Below are positions 7,445-14,962 of a stretch of 39,377 bases of DNA, piece by piece (position 1 is the stretch's first letter; each line of letters begins with the position of its first letter). The notes beneath the pieces are model-generated. The model had not been told where the DNA came from. It ran no database searches and saw only the letters and a list, made by a program, of their open reading frames with translations. The translations under genes were made by a program, and so were the position numbers. This DNA is from an uncultured Oscillospiraceae bacterium (GTDB taxonomy: Bacteria; Bacillota; Clostridia; Oscillospirales; Oscillospiraceae). The stretch covers positions 1-39,377 of the forward strand of contig CANQCS010000019.1 in assembly GCA_947589745.1 (NCBI GenBank), written 5' to 3'.

Positions 7445-8446
7445 TCACTTCTCCGCCAGGATATCGGCGGCCACCGGGGTGTAGAACAGCTCCTGCACCC
7501 AGTTCCGGTCTGTGGTCTGGCCCAGGATCCACATGAGCTTGGCCACCACCGCCTCGGTGGTCATGTCGTATGCCTCCAGAATGGGCAGGTCCCGCTTGAT
7601 GCTGCTGCCCACGTGGTAGACGGCCAGGTCGCTGCCCTCGTTCTCCACCTGGGTGGTCATCACCACGGTCTTGCCCGCGTCCAGTCCGGCCTTCACCGTG
7701 TCGTAGTAGTCCCCGGCCTTGTAGGTGGGCAGGCCCCCCACGCCGAAGCTCTCGATGATGAGGGCGTCGTTGCGCTCCAGCAGGTAGGCCGCCACGCCGC
7801 AGTCCGCGCCGGGGATCAGCTTCATCAGGGCCACCCGGGAGTTGATGGTGTCGTAGAACTGGGGCACGGCCCGGGCCTCGGGGCGGATGTAGGGGATGAG
7901 GCGGCCGTCCCGGACCAGGCCCAGCACCGGGTAGTTGATGCTGGAGAAGGCCTCGAAGCTCTTGCTGTGGGTCTTGCGGGCCCGGGTGCCCAGGATGATC
8001 TTGCCGTTGAACACCAGCATGACCCCGGCCATGTCCGAGGCGGCCACGGTGAAGGCGTCCCGGAGGTTCTGCTTGCTGTCGGTGGTCTCGAAGCCGATGG
8101 GCTTCTGGGCGCCGGTGAGGACGATGGGCTTGGGGCTGCCCTGGACCAGGTAGCTGAGCCCGGCGGCGGTGTAGGCCATGGTGTCGGTGCCGTGGGCCAC
8201 CACGAAGCCGTCGAACTCCCGGTAGCGGGCGCGGATGGCGGCGGCGATGCGGGCCCAGTGCTTGGGCTGGATGTTGGTGCTGTCCAGGTTGAAGAGCTGG
8301 TCGCACTCCACCTGGCAGATGCCGGAGATGTCCGGGATGTAGCGCAGCAGCTGTTCGCTGGTCAGCTCCGGGGTCAGGCCGCTCTCCCCCATCTCCGAGG
8401 CGATGGTGCCGCCGGTGCCGATGAGCAAAATTTTTTTCTTCTCCAT
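7445..8446 (-). CDS. L-asparaginase, type I
   Basis: The enzyme hydrolyses L-asparagine to aspartate and ammonia. The 333-residue protein shows both active-site signatures, GTGGTIAS near the N-terminus and HGTDTMAYTAAGLSYL near residue 90, plus TGAQKP. There is no signal peptide, so it is cytoplasmic and of AnsA type I. Two adjacent ATG codons (8449 and 8446) are possible; GGGAG is 7 nt from the second and 4 nt from the first, so 8446 is preferred. It precedes thiN and follows the metallophosphoesterase gene by about 35 nt. Confidence 0.93.
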   Translation of the reverse strand: MEKKKILLIGTGGTIASEMGESGLTPELTSEQLLRYIPDISGICQVECDQLFNLDSTNIQPKHWARIAAAIRARYREFDGFVVAHGTDTMAYTAAGLSYLVQGSPKPIVLTGAQKPIGFETTDSKQNLRDAFTVAASDMAGVMLVFNGKIILGTRARKTHSKSFEAFSSINYPVLGLVRDGRLIPYIRPEARAVPQFYDTINSRVALMKLIPGADCGVAAYLLERNDALIIESFGVGGLPTYKAGDYYDTVKAGLDAGKTVVMTTQVENEGSDLAVYHVGSSIKRDLPILEAYDMTTEAVVAKLMWILGQTTDRNWVQELFYTPVAADILAEK

Positions 8447-8482
8447 CATGTTTCTCCCATCCTATATTTTGCGCGCGGAGCG

Positions 8483-9577
8483 CTAACCGATATCCCTGCC
8501 GTCCAGGGCCGCTAAACCGAATCGCGCCGCCTGGACGATCTTCTCCCGCTCCGGCCCTTCCAAGGCGCGGTCATAGCGGGCCCGCAGCTCCTGGAGGAAG
8601 AGACCCCGGAGGCTGTCCTCCCCGGCCCTGGCCCAGAGGCTCTCCGCCGGCCTGGTCCGGTCCCGGAGCTCCAGGGCGTAGCAGGCATCCGCAAAGGCGC
8701 TCTCCAGGGCGGGCAGGTCCACGCCCTGCTCTCCGGTCTCGCCGGTAAAGACCACCCGGCACACGTCCCGGTCCGCCGTCTCCGGCAGAGCGTCCCGCAG
8801 CGCCGCGGCGGGCTCCCGGTCCGTCACGTCCGCCCGCAGTATCCAGTACCGGCGGCGGCAGAGGGGCACGAACCGCGCCTCTACTCTTCCCTGCTCCAGG
8901 GTCCCTACCAATACGCCCTTCTCCCCCAGCTCGTCAAAGCCCCGGCCCTCGGGACAGCCGGGATAGGCCCAGAGGGTGCCGCCCTGGCGCTGGAGGCCGC
9001 TGTACTGGTGGATGTGGCCCAGGGCGGCGTAGTCCGCGCCGCAGGCGGCCAGCTGCGCTCTGCTCACCGGGCCATAGCGGCTATCGGCCCCGTCCACGTC
9101 GGCGTGGAGGCATAGGAGGTGAAGCAGTCCGTCCCGGGGCGCGGTCCACCCGTCCAGCACCTGGCTGCTCCGCTCCGGCGCGGCGAATGCCGCGCCGTGG
9201 ACCACGCAGCCCAGCTCCGGCAGTGGGACCGCTGTCAGCATCTCCTCGCGGAAGATGCGGACATTGTCCGGCCAGCCCGCCGCGGCATAGGGGCTGCGGG
9301 CCGTATAGGGGTCGTGGTTGCCGGGAGCGATGAACACCGGGCAGGTGATCCGCGCCAGCGCGGCGCGCAGCCGCTCCACCGTCTCCGGGTAGACCTGTTC
9401 CCCGTCGAAGAGGTCGCCGGACAGCAGCACCACATCCACCTGTTCCGCCAGGGCCAGATCCGCCAGGCGGTCGGGGAGCTCGCGGGCCTCCCGGCGGCGA
9501 TCTCTTGCTTTTTCGGCCCGCAGGGCCGCAAAAGGGCTGTCCAAATGGAAATCGGCGGCATGGAGAAATTTTATCAT
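8483..9577 (-). CDS. Metallophosphoesterase, YhaO/SbcD-type DNA repair exonuclease
   Basis: The 364-residue calcineurin-like phosphoesterase has all the metal-binding motifs: HAADFHLDSP (DxH, residues ~6-15), GDLFDG, GNHDPY and GHIHQY, plus a C-terminal extension. This arrangement matches YhaO, the SbcD-like nuclease subunit that normally pairs with the AAA/SMC-like ATPase YhaN. No yhaN is next to it here: the downstream gene is asparaginase and the upstream side is a repeat-rich gap. The start is supported by AAAGGA 6 nt before ATG. It is probably the first gene of an operon with asparaginase and thiN. Confidence 0.88.
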   Translation of the reverse strand: MIKFLHAADFHLDSPFAALRAEKARDRRREARELPDRLADLALAEQVDVVLLSGDLFDGEQVYPETVERLRAALARITCPVFIAPGNHDPYTARSPYAAAGWPDNVRIFREEMLTAVPLPELGCVVHGAAFAAPERSSQVLDGWTAPRDGLLHLLCLHADVDGADSRYGPVSRAQLAACGADYAALGHIHQYSGLQRQGGTLWAYPGCPEGRGFDELGEKGVLVGTLEQGRVEARFVPLCRRRYWILRADVTDREPAAALRDALPETADRDVCRVVFTGETGEQGVDLPALESAFADACYALELRDRTRPAESLWARAGEDSLRGLFLQELRARYDRALEGPEREKIVQAARFGLAALDGRDIG

Positions 9578-9599
9578 AAAAAATCCTTTCCCAAAGGGG

Positions 9600-9815
9600 G
9601 GAGGGGGGCGCAGCCCCCATAACAGGTGCGCCGCAGGCGCAACTGTTGAATTTTGGGAGGGGCCTCGACGTTAGGCCGCCTTTGGCGGCCCCAGTCCTAA
9701 GCTCGCGTATGGCGAGCTGACGGATGGCCCCGAAGAAAATCTAAATGCTGTTCAGTAGGGGCCTCCAGCCCCTACCACCTCTTCATCTGTCTTTCAGTGC
9801 TTGCCAGCACCCTGG
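9600..9815. repeat. Hairpin cluster between the YhaO-like gene and the SLH remnant
   Basis: No gene is seen. Hairpins lie at 9604-9618 (GGGGGC-GCA-GCCCCC), 9621-9647 (TGCGCC-GCA-GGCGCA inside AACAG/CTGTT), about 9674-9690 (GGCCGCC / GGCGGCC), about 9709-9728 (AGCTCGC / GGCGAGCT) and about 9755-9776 (GTAGGGGC / GCCCCTAC). The AGGCCGCCTnTGGCGG ... CCTAAGC stretch recurs near 26600. Confidence 0.55.
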
Positions 9816-9843
9816 GATACTTTTCCCACGCGGGAAAAGTATC
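9816..9843. repeat. Head-only variant of the dispersed element with rewritten inner stem
   Basis: GATACTTTTCCC-ACGC-GGGAAAAGTATC is followed by TAAAAAAC. The outer stem and the A-tract match the element head, but the inner stem is CCC/GGG instead of TCTT/AAGA, with pairing kept. It lies 27 nt beyond the SLH remnant stop. Confidence 0.6.
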
Positions 9844-9870
9844 TAAAAAACAATTTTCAGAGGCAGCGTC

Positions 9871-10430
9871 TTACTCGACCGTATCGCGGTACAGGAACGT
9901 CACGAACTGAGCGCGGGTACAGGGAGCATCAGGGCTGAACGTGACGGCGCTGGTTCCAGTGGTGACGCCATTCACCACAGCCCAGGCTACTGCGTCGTAG
10001 TAGTAAGCTCCCACAGGTACATCCATGAAAGGTATCACAAATAGTGACGTGGTCTCGGCCTTTTTGAAGGTGACCTTCACGTTAACAGGAAAGATGGACT
10101 TGTCAGGCACCACAAAGCTGTAGGTACCACCGTCATTGTCCTTGACCGTAACAGAATTGCCGTTCTTGTCGGTGACGATGACCTGATCCACCACATAACC
10201 TTCGTTGGCCTTTGGCGTGACCTCCACGGTGTCGCCGGCCTTGGCATATCTGTCGGACACAGTGAAGCTGCCATTTTCAGCGCTGTCGGTCTTGACCGTG
10301 GCGCTGGAGGTAGAGGCATACCAGTAGCCACCGCCCCATCCGCCACCGGTATAGATAAATGTTGCCTTGACGGTCACGTTAGAGGCCGGCATGGTGAAAC
10401 TGTAGGTACCGTCATCCTGTTTTGTTGCCT
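9871..10430 (-). pseudogene. 5'-truncated surface protein remnant with one SLH domain
   Basis: The readable frame starts with ATKQDDGTYSFTMPASNVTV, the conserved end of an InlB-B/Big-like repeat, without start codon, signal peptide or ribosome site. It continues with a Gly/Tyr-rich stretch (YTGGGWGGGYW), another beta repeat (GSFTVSDRYAKAGDTVEVT ...) and one SLH motif (FMDVPVGAYYYDAVAWAVV ... FSPDAPCTRAQFVTFLYR), then stops. Intact S-layer proteins usually carry three SLH repeats and a long N-terminal part. The frame is the same as that of the upstream alpha-galactosidase and is separated from it only by that gene's TGA and a repeat head. It is best read as the tail of a larger gene cut at the repeat. 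Confidence 0.7.
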
Positions 10431-10458
10431 GATACTTTTTCTTGAAAGAAAAAGTATG
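10431..10458 (+). repeat. Head-only copy of the dispersed element at the alpha-galactosidase stop
   Basis: This is GATACTTTTTCTT-GA-AAGAAAAAGTATG without the usual tail. It sits between the alpha-galactosidase stop (10459-10461) and the truncated SLH frame, exactly at the breakpoint of the remnant. Confidence 0.75.
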
Positions 10459-11610
10459 TCAGCCGCGGACCACTTTGCAGCGGTAGACCTTTGAGGCGTG
10501 GGCGGGGACGGCGGAGGAGAACATCTCCGTCACGGTCCCCAGCGCCCGGTGCTCCACGCAGTCGTAGAGCTCCAGCCCGCAGCCCGCGCTTGCGGGAAGG
10601 CCGATGTCCCAGAGGTCCACCGCGATCTTCGCCGGACTGTCGCCCAGATTGAAGAGTCCCACGGCCACGTCCCCGTTGGCCAGGCACTTGACCAGCACAT
10701 ACGAGTCCTCCCGGTTGGAGCCGCACTTCACCCGGAAGGGGGAGCGGCAGGCCGCGTCCTGGTTGATGGCGATCAGGTCCCGGTTCAGCAGTATCCGCTT
10801 CGCCCTGTCGGACAGCTTCCGGACGTCGCAGCCCATCATCAGCGGGGAGTTCATCATGGCCCACAGGGAGAAGTGGGTCTGATACTCCTCGTCGGTGCAG
10901 CCGCCGGCGGAGATGTAGTCGTTGCCGCCGTTTCCGTACATCCCCACCACCAGCATGTCCATGTCGTTGTGGCAGCCGGGGCCGGAGTAGGCCTGCTTGT
11001 CCATCTGGGAGAGGGCGATGGCCTTGACGGAGTTCCAGGAGTCGTTGATATCCCCGGTGGAGCGGAACAGCTGCGCCCCCGTGGAGCGGATCCACTGGTG
11101 CACGGAGTCCGTGCCCCACTGGCAGGCCGAGAACACAATGTCCCTGCCGGAGTTGGCCAGGGCCAGCCCCATCCGGCGGTACAGGTTCCGGCCGTCGTGG
11201 TACTGGGGCCGGAAGCAGTTGTCGTACTTGAGGTAATCCACGCCCCACTCGGCAAACTGTCGGGCGTCCTCAAATTCGTGCTCATAGCTGCCCGGATAGT
11301 CGGCGCAGGTCCTGGTCCCGCAGCAGCTGTAGATGCCCAGCTTGAGCCCTCTCCCGTGGACATAGTCCGCCAGCCACCGGATCCCGTGGGGGAACTTCTC
11401 CGGGTCAGCCGCCAGCCTGTCCTCCGCGTCCCGCTCCTTCCGGCTCCAGCCGTCGTCGATCACGACAAATTCATAACCGGCCTCCAGAAAGCCCTGCTCC
11501 TTCATGGCGTCCGCGGTCTCCGCGATCACCTCCTCCCGGATGTTCTCCGCGAACGTGTTCCAGGAGTTCCAGCCCATCGGGGGCGTCGGAGCCAGCAGTT
11601 TCCCTGTCAT
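10459..11610 (-). CDS. Alpha-galactosidase, glycoside hydrolase family 27
   Basis: The enzyme removes terminal alpha-galactose (melibiose, raffinose-type sugars or galactomannan side chains). The 383-residue protein opens with the GH27 block TPPMGWNSWN and has VIDDGW, the nucleophile region YLKYDNC (Asp ~130) and the acid/base region FRSTGD (Asp ~187). A C-terminal beta-sandwich follows. No signal peptide is seen, so it acts inside the cell. The ATG at 11610 is chosen because AGAGGTGA precedes it and homology begins there; the frame stays open 111 codons upstream without similarity. It has its own promoter with an upstream tandem repeat that may bind an activator. Alpha-N-acetylgalactosaminidase activity is possible in this family. 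Confidence 0.92.
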   Translation of the reverse strand: MTGKLLAPTPPMGWNSWNTFAENIREEVIAETADAMKEQGFLEAGYEFVVIDDGWSRKERDAEDRLAADPEKFPHGIRWLADYVHGRGLKLGIYSCCGTRTCADYPGSYEHEFEDARQFAEWGVDYLKYDNCFRPQYHDGRNLYRRMGLALANSGRDIVFSACQWGTDSVHQWIRSTGAQLFRSTGDINDSWNSVKAIALSQMDKQAYSGPGCHNDMDMLVVGMYGNGGNDYISAGGCTDEEYQTHFSLWAMMNSPLMMGCDVRKLSDRAKRILLNRDLIAINQDAACRSPFRVKCGSNREDSYVLVKCLANGDVAVGLFNLGDSPAKIAVDLWDIGLPASAGCGLELYDCVEHRALGTVTEMFSSAVPAHASKVYRCKVVRG

Positions 11611-11734
11611 ACCATCACCTCTTATTATAAATAATGTATTCTGCCTGCGGGGCTCCGCAGGCGCGCCGGGAACCGGAAAGGGGCGGCGCGGCAAGGCCGG
11701 ACACCCCTTTCTCCTGTCCCCCGGCTTCTTTTCC

Positions 11735-11763
11735 ATCTTATCATACTGTCCGCATCTTTTCAA
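11735..11763 (-). promoter_or_regulatory. Promoter of the alpha-galactosidase gene
   Basis: Read on the minus strand, TTGAAA (11763-11758), a 17-bp spacer and TAAGAT (11740-11735). The untranslated leader would be about 118 nt. Confidence 0.65.
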
Positions 11764-11773
11764 TAAAATCCTG

Positions 11774-11801
11774 TTCTGAACTATGGCTTCTGAACTATGG
11801 C
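11774..11801. promoter_or_regulatory. 14-bp tandem direct repeat next to the -35 box (possible activator site)
   Basis: TTCTGAACTATGGC occurs twice head-to-tail, ending 10 bp upstream of the -35 box of the minus-strand promoter. Direct repeats in this position are typical of AraC-family activator sites. The regulator is not in the window. Confidence 0.5.
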
Positions 11802-12010
11802 AAGCCCTGTTTGTCCTCAAATGGGATACACTTCTCCCCGCATCTGTCCCGCTATCCCGGAGCTCCCACTGCGGGACCAAACGGCCCGGCCGGGCGCGGG
11901 TCCACGCCTCTCCGCCGCGCCGGTCCGGCTTCAATTTCACCAAGAATGTATTATTTATTCACCCGTTCCTGGTGAAACCCAACAAAACGCGGTTTTTTCG
12001 GAAAAATTTC

Positions 12011-12039
12011 TTGCATTTTTCAAAAGGTTGCTGTATGCT
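12011..12039 (+). promoter_or_regulatory. Promoter of the amino acid ABC operon
   Basis: TTGCAT (12011-12016), a 17-bp spacer and TATGCT (12034-12039) lie about 50 nt before the start codon. The rest of the 480-bp divergent gap holds the alpha-galactosidase promoter region and GC-rich inverted repeats. Confidence 0.6.
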
Positions 12040-12091
12040 GTGTTCGGCGCAGAGGCGCCGTATCCATTTCCAATATAAGGAGATCATCAAG

Positions 12092-13009
12092 ATGAAAAAA
12101 CTGAAGAAGCTGACCGCGCTGCTGCTGGCGCTGGTCATGGTCCTGGCCCTGGCCGCCTGCGGCGGCTCCGGCAACAGCGCCGGGTCCGGGAATGCCAATG
12201 CCGGCACCGAGGATTCCGCCAACACCGGGAACACCAACACCGGCAGCACCAACGCCGATGCCGGGGACTCCGGCGACACCGCGGGTGAGCCCGCCGCCTT
12301 CACCACCGTGGAGGAGGGCAAGCTGATCATGTCCACCAACGCCGCCTTCCCTCCCTATGAGATGGTGGCCGACGGCGAGGGGGCCTATAAGGGCTTCGAG
12401 GGCATCGACGTGGAGATCGCCGCCGCCCTGGCCGAGAAGCTGGGCCTGGAGCTGGTCATCGACGACATGGACTTCGACTCCGCTCTGGTGGCAGTCCAGC
12501 AGGGCAAGAGCGACATGGTGCTGGCCGGCCTGACCTACCGGGAGGACCGGGACGAGGTCATGGACTTCTCCACCAGCTACGCCACCGGCGTGCAGGTGGT
12601 CATTGTGAAGGACGACTCTGACATCACCGACATGGACGCCCTGGCCAACGACAAGATGATCGGCGTCCAGCGGGGCACCACCGGCGAGATCTACGCCGCT
12701 GACACCCCCGAGAACGGCGGCTACGGCGAGGACCATGTGCGCGCCTATGACAACGGCGCCCTGGCGGTCCAGGCCCTGCTGAACGGCCAGATCGACGCGG
12801 TCATCATCGACAACGGCCCCGCCAAGGCCTATGTGGACGCCAACCCCGGCCTGCACCTGCTGGACGGCGACTGGGTCACCGAGGACTACTGCCTGGCCGT
12901 CAACGAGGGCAACACCGCCCTGCTGAACGCCCTGAACACCGAGCTGGAGGCCATGATCGCCGACGGCACCGTCCAGAGCATCCTCGACAAGTACATCACC
13001 GCGGACTGA
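12092..13009 (+). CDS. Polar amino acid ABC transporter, substrate-binding lipoprotein
   Basis: The 305-residue solute-binding protein (SBP_bac_3 family) captures an amino acid outside the cell. A lipoprotein signal (KKLTALLLALVMVLALAAC, lipobox Cys ~23) is followed by a Gly/Asn/Ser/Thr-rich flexible linker. The binding domain starts with LIMSTNAAFPPYEM and contains GIDVEIAAALAEKLGLEL, AVQQGKSDMVLAGLTYREDR and MIGVQRGTTGE, family hallmarks. The start is fixed by AAGGAG at 12077-12082; the frame is open far upstream but lacks a signal there. A hairpin separates it from the permease gene. The exact ligand (glutamine, cystine, arginine) cannot be called. Confidence 0.93.
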   Translation: MKKLKKLTALLLALVMVLALAACGGSGNSAGSGNANAGTEDSANTGNTNTGSTNADAGDSGDTAGEPAAFTTVEEGKLIMSTNAAFPPYEMVADGEGAYKGFEGIDVEIAAALAEKLGLELVIDDMDFDSALVAVQQGKSDMVLAGLTYREDRDEVMDFSTSYATGVQVVIVKDDSDITDMDALANDKMIGVQRGTTGEIYAADTPENGGYGEDHVRAYDNGALAVQALLNGQIDAVIIDNGPAKAYVDANPGLHLLDGDWVTEDYCLAVNEGNTALLNALNTELEAMIADGTVQSILDKYITAD

Positions 13010-13019
13010 TATTTTGCCA

Positions 13020-13050
13020 AAGAGGGGCGGCCTTGCCGGCCGCCCCTCTT
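13020..13050 (+). terminator. Intercistronic hairpin after the binding-protein gene
   Basis: The stem AAGAGGGGCGGCC / GGCCGCCCCTCTT has a 5-nt loop and no long T-tract. It probably protects or partly terminates the mRNA so that the binding protein is made in excess over the permease. Confidence 0.65.
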
Positions 13051-13081
13051 CCGTACACAATGAAAAGAGAGGGGAATGTAC

Positions 13082-13849
13082 ATGAATGTGGATGCGCTCT
13101 ATGAGAGCCTGTCCCAGATCCCCAAGGCGGAACTGACCTTCTGGCAGGACTTTTTCATGAAGTTCTACCGGGCCTGGTTCGCGGAGGGACGCTGGGCCAA
13201 CTATTTCAAGGGCCTGCTCACCACCGTCGAGGTCACCGTCATCGCCCTGATCATCGGCGTGGTGCTGGGCGTGGTGGTGTCCATGATCCGCACCGCCCAC
13301 GACCAGCAGCGCCCCGGCAACCGGAACATCCTGCTGGGCTTTATCAACAAGATATGCCAGGTCTACGTCACCGTCATCCGGGGCACCCCCATGATGGTCC
13401 AGCTGATGATCTGGGGCTTCGTCATCTTCGCCTCCAGCCGGAAATTCACCCTGGTGGGCGCCTTGGGCCTGGGCATCAACTCGGGGGCCTATGTGTCCGA
13501 GATCATCCGGGGCGGCCTGATGTCCCTGGACATCGGGCAGACCGAGGCGGGCCGCTCCCTGGGCCTCAACTACCTCCAGACCATGCGCTTTATCATCATC
13601 CCCCAGGCCTTCAAGGCGATCCTCCCCTCCCTGGGCAACGAGTTCATCGTGCTGCTCAAGGACACCTCCCTGATCTCGGTCATCTCCGGCAAGGAGATCG
13701 TCTACGCGGCCCGGTCCATCGGCTCCAAGACCTATGAGTATATGTTCCCCTATGTGATCACCGCCATCATGTACCTGGTCATGGTCATGGCGTTCAGCTG
13801 GCTCCAGGGCAAGCTGGAAAGGAGGCTGCGCGAAAGTGATCGACGTTAA
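13082..13849 (+). CDS. Polar amino acid ABC transporter, permease
   Basis: The 255-residue HisM/GlnP-type permease has four to five membrane segments, including [32 protein letters not shown] and [20 protein letters not shown]. The conserved loop [12 protein letters not shown] and the EAA region [22 protein letters not shown] identify the family. ATG 13082 is chosen over ATG 13076 because the AGAGAGGGG ribosome site ends at 13074, only 1 nt from the earlier codon. It overlaps the ATPase gene by 14 nt. Confidence 0.93.
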   Translation: MNVDALYESLSQIPKAELTFWQDFFMKFYRAWFAEGRWANYFKGLLTTVEVTVIALIIGVVLGVVVSMIRTAHDQQRPGNRNILLGFINKICQVYVTVIRGTPMMVQLMIWGFVIFASSRKFTLVGALGLGINSGAYVSEIIRGGLMSLDIGQTEAGRSLGLNYLQTMRFIIIPQAFKAILPSLGNEFIVLLKDTSLISVISGKEIVYAARSIGSKTYEYMFPYVITAIMYLVMVMAFSWLQGKLERRLRESDRR

Positions 13850-14558
13850 AAATCTGGTGAAGTCCTTCGGGAAGCACGTGGTCCTCAACGGCATCACGGA
13901 GCACATCTACCCCGGCGAGAAGGTGGTGGTCATCGGCCCTTCCGGCTCCGGCAAGTCCACCTTCCTGCGCTGCCTCAATCTGCTGGAGGAACCCACCAGC
14001 GGCACCATCACCTTCCAGGGCCAGGAGATCACCGACCCCAAGGCCGACATCAACGCCATCCGCCGGCAGATGGGCATGGTGTTCCAGCACTTCAACCTGT
14101 TCCCCAACATGACCATCCGAAAGAACATCACCCTGGCCCCCGTCCAGACCAAGCTGATGGGCCAGGCCGAGGCCGACGAGACGGCCACTGCCCTGCTGAA
14201 ACGTGTGGGCCTCTCCGACAAAGCCGACGCCTACCCCGCCCAGCTCTCCGGCGGTCAGAAGCAGCGCATCGCCATCGTCCGGGCCCTGGCCATGCGGCCC
14301 AAGGTGATGCTCTTTGACGAGCCCACCTCCGCCCTGGACCCCGAGATGGTGGGCGAGGTGCTGGACGTGATGAAGGAACTGGCCAACGAGGGCATGACCA
14401 TGGTGGTGGTCACCCACGAGATGGGCTTCGCCCGTGAAGTCGGCTCCCGCGTCCTCTTCATGGACGGCGGCCACATCCTGGAGCAGAACGAGCCCCACGC
14501 CTTTTTCTCCAACCCCAAAGAGGAGCGCACAAAGGAGTTCCTCTCCAAGGTGCTGTAA
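13836..14558 (+). CDS. Polar amino acid ABC transporter, ATP-binding subunit
   Basis: The 240-residue GlnQ/HisP-type ATPase has Walker [10 protein letters not shown] (34-42), the Q-loop [13 protein letters not shown], the signature [15 protein letters not shown], Walker [15 protein letters not shown] and the switch [11 protein letters not shown]. These match the polar amino acid subfamily closely. The start is GTG inside the end of the permease gene, with GGAGG upstream, so translation is coupled. The TAA stop is directly followed by a dispersed repeat and then a strong terminator. Confidence 0.95.
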   Translation: MIDVKNLVKSFGKHVVLNGITEHIYPGEKVVVIGPSGSGKSTFLRCLNLLEEPTSGTITFQGQEITDPKADINAIRRQMGMVFQHFNLFPNMTIRKNITLAPVQTKLMGQAEADETATALLKRVGLSDKADAYPAQLSGGQKQRIAIVRALAMRPKVMLFDEPTSALDPEMVGEVLDVMKELANEGMTMVVVTHEMGFAREVGSRVLFMDGGHILEQNEPHAFFSNPKEERTKEFLSKVL

Positions 14559-14669
14559 TTCTTTTTCTTGAAAGAAAAAGAATCAAAAAGAACTTTAACC
14601 TCGCTACCCACGCGCTGCAATCCTCAAGTTTCCCGCACGGTAACGATACATGATTCTCATTGAAGCATA
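14558..14669 (+). repeat. Dispersed palindromic-head element, copy 2
   Basis: The head reads AATTCTTTTTCTT-GA-AAGAAAAAGAATC, so TAC/GTA of the common form is replaced by TTC/GAA with pairing kept. It is followed by AAAAAGAACTTTA and CACGGTAACG, and it begins at the last base of the ATPase stop codon. Confidence 0.85.
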
Positions 14670-14711
14670 AAAACTGCCTCCCCGGAGCATCTGCTTCGGG
14701 GAGGCAGTTTT
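14670..14711. terminator. Terminator of the amino acid ABC operon
   Basis: The stem AAAACTGCCTCCCCG / CGGGGAGGCAGTTTT at 14670-14684 / 14697-14711 has A and T runs on both sides. Confidence 0.85.
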
Positions 14712-14884
14712 CTGTACGCGGCCGTCACACCGGTATCATAGAGCGGCGCCCCTGAAGCTCTTCTTCCCCGTCTGCCGGACGGCCCCGGTCCCGCGTACCC
14801 GGTCGGTTCCCCGCGCGGAGCACCGTTCCCGCCGTCCCTGAATGCCCTCCCGGCAAAAAATGCTGGAAAAAGTCGAGCTGCCGT

Positions 14885-14913
14885 TTGACAAATACATACA
14901 CTCATGTTATCCT
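14885..14913 (+). promoter_or_regulatory. Promoter of the 14963 gene
   Basis: TTGACA (14885-14890), a 17-bp spacer and TATCCT (14908-14913). The TTG of the -35 box is also in frame with the gene but is not a credible start. Confidence 0.7.
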
Positions 14914-14962
14914 AAAATACAGGCAACTGTCCCTGTCCGGTAAGAAGTTGGAGGCGTTTGCT

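Noticed and set aside
12020-13906. 628-codon open frame on the minus strand
   Set aside because: Antisense to the amino acid-binding protein and permease; His/Asp/Gly-rich shadow without motifs.
14885-14962. TTG at 14885 as start of the unassigned HTH-like protein
   Set aside because: This TTG is part of a TTGACA promoter box; the better-supported start is TTG 14963 with GGAGG upstream.
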